Assembly: GCF_002288925.2 (NCBI RefSeq) | Contig: NW_022098092.1 | Location: 807,498 to 871,497, forward strand | DNA from: Delphinapterus leucas | Lineage: Eukaryota > Chordata > Mammalia > Artiodactyla > Monodontidae | Length of the DNA stretch: 64,000 nucleotides | Direction: 5' to 3' | Shown: piece by piece, positions 56,001 through 64,000 of the stretch | How positions within the stretch are numbered: position 1 is the first letter of the stretch | Layout: each line of letters begins with the position of its first letter | The notes under the pieces: model-generated | What the model saw: the letters and a program-made list of their open reading frames with translations, nothing else | The model's database searches: none | What the model was told of the DNA's origin: nothing | Translations under genes and position numbers: made by a program

Positions 56001-58528
56001 CCATGCTCCTGCCAAGACCCTGTTCTGTGGGCTCACAGCCAAGTTCCTTCCCCCAACCCTTTGTCTTTTCCTTGCAAAGAGGCAACACCAGGCAGTGGGA
56101 AGGGCCAGCTTTGTAGCGAGCCAGACTTGGGCTCAAAACACATTTCCACCGTCTATTGGCTGTATGACCTGGGGCAAGTCACTTTCTCTGGGGCTCACTA
56201 AAATGGGGGTGGCAGTAACTTCCTGGCCAGGGTGGTTGAGAGGTATATGTGAGATGTGACAATTTTTTTTTTTTTTTTTGGCCACTCCACACAGCTTGTG
56301 GGATTTTAGTTCCCCGACCAGGGATCGAACCTGGGCCCTCAGCAGTGAGAGCATGGAGTCCTAACCACTGGACTGCCAGGGAATTCCTGTGACAGATTTT
56401 ATAGAGGTCACACGGGCCAGCTGAGAGTTAGGTGCTTCCCACACTTATGTCTTGTCTTACTTGGTCCACACTTCATTTTTAAATTAAAGGCCAACGTTGA
56501 AAAACTGGATTTGACTTTAACACCTAGATTTCCACCTGAGCCTTCCAGGCGTTCCTGAATGAAGTGGTCAGCACCACCCCCGCAGGGAGAACAGGTGCTC
56601 TCCCACAGCACAGTCCCCACCTGGCCTTGGCAGGCACTGGGTCTGGGACCCCTGGCTTTAGATGTGGGACCATCTTTACAACACCCCTGCAAAGCTGGGA
56701 TTAGGCTCTCAGTTCAAAAGGGAAGGAGCCAAATGTAAAGAGAAGGTAAAGCTGTTGGGCAAGCCACACAGCTAAGGTCTGGCTGAACTCAAAGATCTGA
56801 TCCCCCCTCCGGGCTCCACATTGCCTTCTGCCTGCTCCGGATAGGAATGCTGCTGCCCTGGTTGGCCCGGGGGTCCCAGCCCCAGGGAGAGCTCAGCCCA
56901 CCAGCAGCCTCTGCTTTGGCAGGCCTCCATTGGAGCAGGTTAACTCAACTCACGAGCACTTGTGATGCATACCCATGGACTAGGCACTGTTGGGATATAC
57001 CTACTAACAGGACAGTTGGTATTTCATGCCCTCCTGGACCTTACACTGGATCAGGAAGAAGAGGGGGGTGGGGAGCAGACAATAAGCAATGACAAAATAG
57101 GTAAATTACCTGGTAGTATGTTATGGAAAAAAGGAAAGCGCTATTGGGAGTGTGGCTTTGGGAAGGCGGGTTGGCCTATGAACTGGTGGTGTCAGAGTGG
57201 GCCTCATGGAGAAGGTGACCTTTGAGCAGAAACTTGAAGGAGGTGAGGGGTGGGCCTTGCAGGTATCTGATGCAGAGCAGTCCAGGTAGAGGGGACAGCT
57301 GGTGTGAAGCCCCAAGACGGTGTGCCTGGTGTGTCAACCAGGGATGAGAGGCCATATGAGGAGAGCAGAGGGACAGAGGCCAGACTTGCTGGCCTCTGGG
57401 CCCTTCCCAGGGCTTTGGCTTTTGCTCAGAGAAATGTGGACTAGGCAGGAATTGGGGCAGAGAAGGATGTGGCCTGGCACAGGTTGATATCAGGCTGTAA
57501 GGGCAGAGGGAGGAGCACAGAAGCCAGTTTCATGCAGTCATCCAGGTCAGAGGTGCCCAAGGCTCACATCTCACATCAGGGAGGCTGTGAGAAGTGCTCA
57601 GAATCTGGACGCATCTTGAAGGTGGACCCAGCAGGATTTCCTGGTGGACCTGAAGTGAGGTGTGGGAGAAAGCAGGGAATTTGGTCCACGCGGATGGAGT
57701 TGCCATCAACTGAGATGGAGACAGCTGTGGGAATGCGAGAGGTATGGGGTGCAGAGATTGGGAGCTGAGCTTTAGACGTGGCGTGGTGGACAGCCACGGG
57801 GAGACCTCAGGGTTGGAGAAAGAAAGTAGCAGCAATGCGTGTGCAGACGTAACATTTACCCTGAAAGAAAGAGGACCCAAGCCTGCTTTCCTGTGTCCCC
57901 GGCTCTGGAGAGGAGGGTGCTGAGCTGCCAAGTGACTGTCGCTTCCTCCCAGGAGATCATGCACGCCCTGAAGATGACCTGGCACGTGCATTGCTTCACC
58001 TGTGCGGCCTGCAAGACACCCATTCGGAATAGGGCTTTCTATATGGAGGAGGGCGCCCCCTACTGCGAGCGAGGTATCGGGTGGAACAGGCAAGGAGGCG
58101 GGGCTGGGTGAGGGGGCGGGGCGCGGGCAGGGGAGAACCCAGGGGCCCCTTCCTCTCTGTGTGTCTCCAGACTATGAGAAGATGTTTGGCACAAAATGTC
58201 GAGGCTGTGACTTCAAGATCGATGCCGGGGACCGCTTCCTGGAGGCGCTGGGCTTCAGCTGGCACGATACATGCTTCGTGTGCGCGGTGAGTGCCCCTCC
58301 TCCGACTCAGGCCCCGCCCCCAGAGCCCTGTGTTCTTCACCAGCCTCCCTCCCACCCCTGCCTCTGGGATTCCTAAGAGGTTGGGAAGGGGCCTCTCTTG
58401 CCACCTCCAACCCCATGTAACTGGACCTTGGCTGTTCCCAGATATGTCAGATCAACCTGGAAGGAAAGACTTTCTACTCCAAGAAGGACAAGCCCCTTTG
58501 CAAGAGCCACGCCTTCTCCCACGTGTGA
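44051..58528 (+). CDS. PDLIM7: PDLIM7 (Enigma), PDZ and LIM protein, full-length form
   Basis: Coding exons: 44051-44146 (exon begins 44041), 47890-48041, 48122-48152, 48600-48718, 49401-49537, 49698-49734, 50739-50800, 50947-51184, 52184-52364, 57953-58073, 58171-58286, 58442-58528. All phases join, giving 1377 nt or 458 residues (human 457). An N-terminal PDZ domain (1-85) has the PWGF binding loop. A Pro/Ser/Thr-rich linker follows, then three C-terminal LIM domains starting at CHQCHK, CAKCKK and CRGCDF, each with its zinc-binding Cys/His set. Family role: the PDZ binds alpha-actinin/tropomyosin on actin filaments, while the LIMs bind kinases and receptors such as the insulin receptor and RET. 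It acts in bone formation, platelets and muscle. Introns of 3.7 kb (44147-47889) and 5.6 kb (52365-57952) hold old repeats. At least one shorter isoform is encoded. Confidence 0.97.
44500..44660 (-). repeat. MIR fragment in PDLIM7 intron
   Basis: Reverse MIR-like: ctcacttcatcctcattgcc, then agcagggattggaattcag. Confidence 0.5.
46365..46560 (+). repeat. MIR SINE in PDLIM7 intron
   Basis: MIR: gctgggtaacttgaagcaag, ttaacctctctgtttttcc, then actaggtactcaataagc. Confidence 0.75.
49122..49142 (+). CDS. PDLIM7: Candidate PDLIM7 microexon with two overlapping donors
   Basis: A good acceptor (ttccttcacag, ending 49121) is followed by 17 nt before one donor (gtcagt at 49139) and 21 nt before a second (gtgagc at 49143). 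Joined after exon 48600-48718, the 21-nt form adds seven in-frame residues (CRPLTSQ). The 17-nt form shifts the frame through exons 49401-49537 and 49698-49734 and ends at a TGA in the latter, giving a PDZ-only product. From memory, a human PDLIM7 isoform has a CRPLTNSRSD-like continuation, which is what the 17-nt form would encode. Confidence 0.55.
49846..49917. repeat. Pyrimidine microsatellite (cctt/ccct)n
   Basis: Regular 8-base units of cttcctcc type run into an assembly gap. It lies in a PDLIM7 intron, upstream of the alternative last exon. Confidence 0.9.
49918..49927. other. Assembly gap, 10 N
   Basis: Ten unresolved bases inside a pyrimidine microsatellite. The true length is unknown. 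Confidence 0.99.
49975..50071 (+). CDS. PDLIM7: PDLIM7 alternative terminal exon (short PDZ-only isoform)
   Basis: An acceptor ending tcag at 49974 opens a frame in phase with exon 49698-49734. It encodes [20 protein letters not shown]... and stops at TAG 50069-50071. Use of this exon gives a 222-residue protein with the PDZ domain but none of the LIM domains, the length I recall for a human PDLIM7 isoform. The UTR runs on to a canonical AATAAA at 50324-50329. A LIM-less product should bind actin-associated partners without recruiting LIM ligands (inference). Confidence 0.85.
50324..50329 (+). terminator. PDLIM7: Intronic poly(A) signal AATAAA, PDLIM7 short isoform
   Basis: Canonical AATAAA 253 bases after the stop of the alternative last exon, followed by T/GT-rich sequence. 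Confidence 0.8.
51985..52095 (+). repeat. MIR fragment in PDLIM7 intron
   Basis: MIR core: gctgtgtgaccttgggcaag, then tggagatggagagaatga. Confidence 0.65.
52490..53200. repeat. Old repeats, class not assigned
   Basis: Parts such as gtaatagaaaaccccactg with cacaagaattccaggggt resemble mammalian-wide repeat consensus sequences, but I cannot name the family. No exon is seen. Confidence 0.35.
54070..54500. repeat. Old repeat, class not assigned
   Basis: Contains aagggaggctgagaaatatag and atgtgcccagcaaaaaatgg, patterns of an old interspersed repeat in a PDLIM7 intron. Family not determined. Confidence 0.4.
54510..54680 (-). repeat. MIR fragment
   Basis: Reverse MIR: ctcatcttacagatgagg, then ttgcccaagatcacagta. 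Confidence 0.65.
55240..55595 (+). repeat. L2 3' region
   Basis: L2: tgctccagccacatgggc, cacaggacctttgcacag, then ctgtgcccaatatataggaa. Confidence 0.8.
56090..56255 (+). repeat. MIR fragment
   Basis: MIR: gccagacttgggctcaaa, then tgtatgacctggggcaag. It is cut by the SINE at 56262. Confidence 0.6.
56262..56387 (-). mobile_element. CHR-type SINE
   Basis: Reverse: poly(T), ggccactccacacagcttg, ttccccgaccagggatcg, then ccactggactgccaggg. Flanked by tgtgaca (56255-56261 and 56388-56394). Confidence 0.9.
56930..57820 (-). repeat. L2 fragment
   Basis: Reverse L2: actaggcactgttgggata, tggaccttacactggatc, tgacctttgagcagaaac, then agcagtccaggtagagg. It lies in the last large PDLIM7 intron and ends about 130 bases before the exon at 57953. 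Confidence 0.65.
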
Positions 58529-58785
58529 GCCCCTCCCACCCACTGCTGCCACCCTGCCCTGTCCAGCTGGAGGGGTTGCTGGTTCTGGAGTCATCGCCCC
58601 AGATTTCTGGGTAGGGCCAGCAAAAGTTGCCCAACCCCGACTCTTGGCCTGAGCCTGCAGTTCCCCGAGCCCCTGCCCACCCGCTTCACCTCCCCCCACT
58701 CCCTCCACCACCTCCGCACACTGGTGCTGGCCTCACCGGCCCCTCTTCACGTCCAGTGCCACAATAAACCTATATCCAGCTGTGT
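58529..58785 (+). other. PDLIM7: PDLIM7 3' UTR
   Basis: Short UTR from the TGA (58526-58528) to about 20 bases after AATAAA at 58763-58768. Confidence 0.8.
58763..58768 (+). terminator. PDLIM7: Poly(A) signal AATAAA, PDLIM7
   Basis: Canonical signal 235 bases after the stop codon, with a GT-rich element (agctgtgtccagcgtg) downstream. Confidence 0.85.
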
Positions 58786-59419
58786 CCAGCGTGCACTTCC
58801 CCCTACGCATCAAGAAAGGTGGGATCTGAGGCACGTAGCAGGGTGGAGATTACGTTTTCCAGGGCTTACTGTCCTGGTGGTCCTGTGATGGGGACACGGA
58901 GGACGCTCAGTCAGCAGGAGGAGGCAAAGGGGAATCGCATGTGCTGGGCCCAGCACCTGCAGAAGTGGGGGGCACCTGGGCTGGCCTGGCGTGGAGGTCA
59001 GAGAAGAGGAGTTGAGGGGCAACCTCAGGGATGGGACATGGAAAACAGTACGCCAGAGTGAGGGCCTAGAGGGACCGCTGCCATCTGTATGCTACAGGCA
59101 AAGAAGGTGGGGCTGGAGAGGGCAGCCCTCCTGTCCTGGGAAGCCACAAGTGCCAGGACAAGGAGCCAGGACTGCTTCCTGAGGGCAAGGTGGCGGTGGG
59201 GAGATCAGGGCACAGAAGTGTTCAGATCTGTGTTGTAGAAAAAGCCCCGAGAGCCGTGAGTGTGGTGGACAGAAGGAGAGAGACTGGGAGGAGGGGCAGG
59301 ACTCAGGGGAAGAGAAGAGCAACAAGCCAAAAGGCAGAGATGGGATCCAGTGACAGGTCCCAGGGAGCCCAGAGTGGAGACCTGGGATGAGAGGTGAGGA
59401 GAGGAAGGAAGGCAGGTTT

Positions 59420-59590
59420 GCTAGACATCTGGAGTATACCAGCCATTCCTCACATCATCTTACATGATCCTCCCAGCAACACTGTGAGGTGCCTGCAGTT
59501 ATTCTCATTTTATAGATGAAAGCTTAGGAGACCTGACCAAAGTCGCACAGATGCTGAGCCATGAGCCAGACTAGAAGACAGGCACGAAGC
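59420..59590 (-). repeat. MIR fragment
   Basis: Reverse MIR: atcctcccagcaacactg, then cattttatagatgaaagc and gaccaaagtcgcacaga. Confidence 0.7.
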
Positions 59591-60013
59591 TGGCTGCACT
59601 GCCCTGGGACTGGCCGGCACTGAGTGCCATGCTCCAGGGAGGATCCTTCGGAAGCTTACTTCTGTATGCTACCTCAAAACCTGGAGGCTATGGTGGTGGC
59701 CCCATCTTTCCCTGGGGTCTCTTGCTTCCCACTGGTGCCCTCCACTACCCCAGGGGGACTGTCATTTCTCCTGTTCCAAGTTTGGACTGGAGAAGGACTG
59801 AGGAGAGGCCCCAAACTAGGCCAAGACAATTCAGTGCGCCCATGGCCACCTGTCCTCCAGGGCTCCCTTGGCATGAGGAACCTCAGCACATCTAAAGTTG
59901 TTGGCATTCTCAACAGATGCTTGGGCCTGTCCTCTTTAAGAGAAGAGAAGGGCCTCTCTGTTGTGTTCTCTCGAGGACCCCTGGAGCATGAGTGCAGGGC
60001 TTCCTGTTACTGG

Positions 60014-60046
60014 ATTGGCCAAAAAGTTCATTCGGGTTTTTCCAAT
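60014..60046. mobile_element. Mariner terminal-repeat fragment
   Basis: attggccaaaaagttcattc followed by gggtttttcc matches one end of the same mariner family as the element at 7741. The rest is absent. Confidence 0.7.
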
Positions 60047-60057
60047 TTCATGATGTC

Positions 60058-60128
60058 TTGCCAGAGCCTAGAACAGTGCCTAGCACACGGTGGATGCCCA
60101 GTGAATGTTTGTTGAATGATTGAATGAG
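60058..60128 (+). repeat. L2 3' tip
   Basis: gaacagtgcctagcacacgg, then tgtttgttgaatgattga, the characteristic L2 tail. Confidence 0.75.
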
Positions 60129-60356
60129 GTGCCTATGGGACATTTAGGAGACCAATTCAGGGAGCAGCAGAATATTCAAGTCTAGATTCACCTTGGATTC
60201 AATTTGGGAGTGAGTTTGGGGTAGTTATCACAGATACTTGTCTTTGATGCCCAGAGAGGGGCCCAGGCAGGTCACAACAGGAGTAAGGCAGGTAGGATGT
60301 CATTTTCTTTCAACATAGTTATCCCTGGCTTATTTTTTTTAAGAATTTCTTGTTGC

Positions 60357-60729
60357 CTTTTTAAAAATATTTATTTTATTTATTTATTTTGGCTGCGTCG
60401 GGTCTTTAGTTGAGACATGCGGGGTCTTCATTGAGGCATGCGGGATCTTTCATTGCGGCATGGGCTCTTCGTTGTGGCGCACGGGCTTCTCTCTAGTTGT
60501 GGCGTGCAGGTTTTCTCTCTCTAGTTGTGGCATGCGGGCTCCAGGGCGCGTGGGCTCTGTAGTTTGCGGCACACGGGCTCTCTCGTTGAGGCACGTGAGC
60601 TCAGTAGTTGTGGCACTCAGACTTAGTTGCCCCGTGGCATGTGGGATTTTAGTTCCCTGACCAGGGATCAAACCCATGTCCCCTGCATTAGAAGGCGGAT
60701 TCTTTACCACTGGACCACCAGGGAAGTCC
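60357..60729 (-). mobile_element. CHR-type SINE (long form)
   Basis: Reverse: tatttattttggctgcgtc, many catgcgg/gttgtgg units, ttccctgaccagggatca, then ggaccaccagggaagtccc. Confidence 0.9.
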
Positions 60730-61649
60730 CTGGACATCCTTGGCATATTAAATGCAGAGTATCTTTCACTTCCACAAAGAAATATACTCCCTCCCACTTC
60801 TCTTGAACCATGAAGCTCTCTCAGTCCATCCTTGGTTTCCATGGAGAGGGGTGGATGGTGAGTGCTGCTGGAAGCCGTCTGTGGGGGGCCTTCTGGGGGC
60901 AGCCGTGTGGGAATGCTGAGCTGTAGCCAGATCTGCCAGTTTACCAACAGCGTCCAGAGATTCAGACTTCTATGTGAAATTTGGTTTTTCAATGTTGGCA
61001 ACTAAGTTAGATTTTTTTTAAATCCTATAAAAAAAAAATAAACGTGGACCAAATCCAGTGTGAGGATGGCCAGGGCCGCAGCATAGAGAAGACATGAGAC
61101 ATGGGGGAGTAGCAACATCACAGCACAGGGCAGAGAAAGCAGAAGCAGCTGCCAGAAGTGGAGGACCACAGCCTCTGGAGGGAGGGAGCTTGAGGCAGCG
61201 AAGCCCAGGCGGGCCAGGAGTGTTTCCAGAAGTCGCCAAGAGTGTCAGCCAGGCAGGTAAGGCCGAGGAGTCCCCATGGCCTTTTGCAACAGGGTGAAGT
61301 TTGCCAGATCAGTTTAGCAGAGAGCTGGGGCCGATGCCAGGGTTGGAAGGTCAAGGGGGAGGGTGTAGAGAGTGTGTAGATGAGAGTGTAGACGGCTGTC
61401 TTAAGAGGCTTGGCTGTGGTGGGCCCAGAGGACCACTAGCAGTCGTGGTCAGCTGAGTAGCCAAGAGGGGTGGAGGAGGCAGCTTGGAGGCTCCTGCCAA
61501 GGGAAGGTGGTTGAAGAAATTGGAGGGCAGATGTAAAGGGAGAGTAGAGCAAAGAGCAGAGAGCTGGGGACTGAACCTCAGGAAAGCAGAGCTGGTCTGG
61601 ATGGAAGTAAAAACAAGCATGGGGACCTGCTCTGAACAGCCACCTCTCT

Positions 61650-61810
61650 CTCTGCCGGAACCACAGAGCAATCTCTTAGATGTCATTTAATCATCAAAAC
61701 ATGCTTAAGAGAGATATCATTAAAGATGTTCAGATGAGGGACCTGAACATCTGAGGGACTTTTCCCTCAGAGAGGGAAAGTGACCTGTCCAGAGCCACCC
61801 AGCCTGAATG
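61650..61810 (-). repeat. MIR fragment
   Basis: Reverse MIR-like: gagggaaagtgacctgtcc, then agagccacccagcctgaat. Confidence 0.5.
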
Positions 61811-62726
61811 GCCCGGGTCTGCTGCTCCATGGATCAAAGGCCAAGGTGCTCCCCCATGGCACCTCCAAGCACCCGCCCTCCCCAACACAGAACTGCAGGG
61901 ATCACGGTGTTCTCAAGCTTGGGTGTGAGGCTATGCAGGTGGAGGCCAAGGGTACTGGGAAATGTCTTTGTACAGGGCATGGGAGGCCATTAGCACCCTT
62001 GGAGAGTGCAGTCCCCCCAGCCGAGGGGGCAGAGCCCTTGGCGGGGGGCTGAGTGGGCAACTGGAGAGACAGCAGGCCAGGGAGGGGCATTTTCCAGCTC
62101 TGAGCAGCTTGAGCTCATTGGAAGTCAGCAGGGAGACAGGCGGTGGAGTACAGGGTACACAGGCAGGAACTGATGATTCTGGTGCTGCCTTCTTGGTGCT
62201 GGGCCCCACCTGGGCCTTGGAACACTCACAGGGTACACAGGGTCCTGCTATAGGAAGGCAGCTGAGGCTACGGGCTAAAGGCCCCTGCCCCACGGCACAC
62301 AGGGGGCAGCAGCCAGGGCTGGGAATCGAACCTGAGTTGGCCTGAGTTCAAAGCCAAACCTGAGAGTGGAGGAAGGGCTCCTCCCCAACTGGGACCTAAA
62401 GTGGGGCAGGGTAGGGCACGTGGGGGCGACCCTAGGGTTCCAGGAGCTATGGTGGGGCAAGAAGAAGCTTGCTGGGAGCCTGCGGAGAACTCAGGAGGCT
62501 GGGGTCAGCCCTGGGAGATTGTGCAGTGGGGTCACTACAGAGTGGCCAGGGAGAGTCCCAAGACCAGCCTAGGTTCTCCCACTCAGGGCCCGGGAGCAGT
62601 AGAAGGTCAACTCAGCTTTCACCCATGTCCCTTGCCACTGACAAAAATGACTACTACTTGGAGACTAGGTCAACTAGGAAGGACCCTCAGCTGCATTTCA
62701 AACTAGTTTAAGCAAAAACAGGGATA

Positions 62727-62840
62727 GCCCAATGATTATAAAGAGACACGTTATTAAGAGGACTCAATGCTGGAATTCTTTACCTTCTTTCTCTCTTTTC
62801 TGTACTTCTATGTTCGCCTGTCAAAGAAAAAAAAAAAAAA
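62727..62840 (+). mobile_element. Poly(A)-tailed retroinsert of unknown source
   Basis: A 100-base body (62727-62826) followed by A14 lies between two copies of aaaaacagggata (62714-62726 and 62836-62848). The hallmarks are those of L1-mediated retrotransposition. I do not recognise the body. It may be a 5'-truncated L1 end or a processed mRNA/ncRNA 3' end. Confidence 0.75.
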
Positions 62841-63419
62841 CAGGGATAATCTGTTTCATTTAACTTAAAAGGTTAATGGCTTCAGACATAGCAGGATCCA
62901 GTACCCATGGATGTATATCAGGAGTCTCTGAGCCCCCGGGTCGCTGTCCGCACCCCCCACCCCCAGATCTCCCCCCACCTCCATTTCTCAGTTCTGCTTT
63001 TCTCAGTGCTGGCTTTATTCTCAGGCAACTCTCCCCATTATTAGCAAAGACGCCCCTCAGCCAGCTCCAGGCCCACATCCAGTGGGGCCAGCTCAGGGCT
63101 GGCTCCCATTGGACTGACTTGGGTCATGTGTCCATTCCTGAAGCAGTCACTGGTTCTGACCCACTGGCCTGAATCACATGCTCCCCTCTGGAGCCTGCAG
63201 TGGAAAATCAACTGGAAGATGGGCAGGGATGCCTGACCATGGACATCCACTGCACTGGGCAGACATCCTGCTCTCCACGCCTAGGATCCCTGCCCCCTGA
63301 CTCCTTCCCTAGACCCCACAGCTGTAGCCTCAGGAGCTACTACCAAATTCCAGGCCAGCCCCTGGATGCAAAAATGGGGGTGCTAGAAGGGGAAGCAGGG
63401 AGGGTGTGTGCTATGCTGA

Positions 63420-63610
63420 AATGATGCAGGACAGACTGGGGTTCCCATACAGATTTTGCCACTCACCAGCTGTGTATTACAGGGCAAGTAACTGCCCCTT
63501 TCTGAACCTTGGTTTTCCCAGCTGTGAAATAGTAATAATGGCCAACGTGTCAATAGCACCTACTATGTGCAGTTGCCATTTTAAGCATTTTCTAGATACT
63601 TTAAAAAAAT
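63420..63610 (+). repeat. MIR fragment
   Basis: MIR: cactcaccagctgtgtatta, gaaccttggttttcccagc, then cacctactatgtgcagttg. Confidence 0.65.
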
Positions 63611-63620
63611 CCTCAAACAG

Positions 63621-63981
63621 GGTCTTCCCTGGTGGCGCAGTGGTTGAGAATCCACCTGCCAATGCAGGGGACATGGGTTCGAGCCCCGGTCTGGGACAAT
63701 CCCACATGCCACGGAGCAACTAAGCCCATGCTCCACAACTACTGAATCTGTGCTCTAGAGCCCGTGAGCCACAACTACTGAGCCTGTGTGCCACAACTAC
63801 TGAAGCTCGCACGCCTAGAGCCCGTGCTCCACAATGAGAGAAGCCACCGCAATGAGAAGCCCGCGCACTGCAACAAAGAGTAGCCCCCCCCCACCGCAAC
63901 TAGAGAAAGCCCATGCGCAGCAACAAAGACCCAGCACATCCAAAAATAAATAAATAAAATAAACAAATTAAAAAAGAAAAC
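63621..63981 (+). mobile_element. CHR-type SINE with 10-11-bp target duplication
   Basis: Head ggtcttccctggtggcgc, B box ggttcgagccccggtctg, many cacaactact units and an A-rich tail. It is flanked by tcctcaaacag at 63610-63620 and 63982-63992. Confidence 0.9.
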
Positions 63982-64000
63982 TCCTCAAACAGACCCTATG

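Larger units (their letters stand above)
58786..64000. other. Intergenic after PDLIM7, repeats and unique DNA
   Basis: No coding exon is recognised. Contents: MIR fragments (about 59420-59590, 61650-61810, 63420-63610), a mariner end (60014-60046), an L2 3' tip (about 60058-60128), two CHR SINEs (about 60357-60729, 63621-63980) and a poly(A)-tailed insert (62727-62840). In human the next gene would be DBN1, but none of its exons is visible. Confidence 0.7.

Noticed and set aside
60450..61001. 183-codon minus-strand open frame
   Set aside because: It derives largely from the CHR SINE, including its tRNA-like part.
58786..64000. First exons of DBN1, expected from synteny
   Set aside because: No drebrin ADF-homology or other recognisable coding exon is visible. 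The gene probably begins beyond the window.

Overview
The window is mammalian nuclear DNA, almost certainly from a cetacean. The coding exons match the mammalian FAM193B, DDX41, DOK3 and PDLIM7 proteins almost residue for residue. The interspersed repeats include about ten tRNA-derived CHR-type SINEs of the cetacean/hippo/ruminant group, among them the subtype with a 'cctctcccgttgcggagc' core that I associate with whales and dolphins. There are also two remnants of the cetartiodactyl mariner whose terminal repeat carries 'ggccaaaaagttc', an artiodactyl-type L1 3' end, and many old L2 and MIR copies. The species cannot be fixed from the sequence.

Layout, all four genes on the + strand: 1-6325 is a FAM193B intron rich in old repeats. 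6326-21664 holds the last eight coding exons of FAM193B, followed by a 3' UTR to about 23868. 23869-26000 is intergenic. A CpG-rich promoter at about 25990-26420 leads into DDX41 (17 coding exons, 26421-31494, 622 residues). DOK3 follows (5 coding exons, 33730-37902, 449 residues). A repeat-rich gap of about 4 kb leads to a second CpG island at about 42150-43780, which carries the non-coding first exon of PDLIM7. The PDLIM7 coding exons run from 44051 to 58528 (458 residues) and include an alternative terminal exon with its own poly(A) signal and a candidate 17/21-nt microexon. From about 58785 to the end I see only repeats and unique non-coding DNA. The order FAM193B-DDX41-DOK3-PDLIM7 is that of human chromosome 5q35.3, where DBN1 would come next, outside this window.

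The genes are neighbours by conserved synteny, not by a shared pathway. FAM193B is a poorly characterised Cys-motif protein. DDX41 is a DEAD-box RNA helicase and innate nucleic-acid sensor. DOK3 is an inhibitory adaptor in B and myeloid cells. PDLIM7 (Enigma) is a PDZ-LIM actin scaffold.

I found no sign of a novel multi-gene system. The observations most worth checking are isoform-level: the PDLIM7 tandem-donor microexon, the PDLIM7 short-isoform exon with a gapped microsatellite in its splice tract, and a phase-compatible alternative last exon of FAM193B. Several dateable insertions follow: a 100-bp poly(A)-tailed insert of unknown source, a poly(A)-only insert, and a palindromic mariner MITE that would fold as an intronic hairpin.
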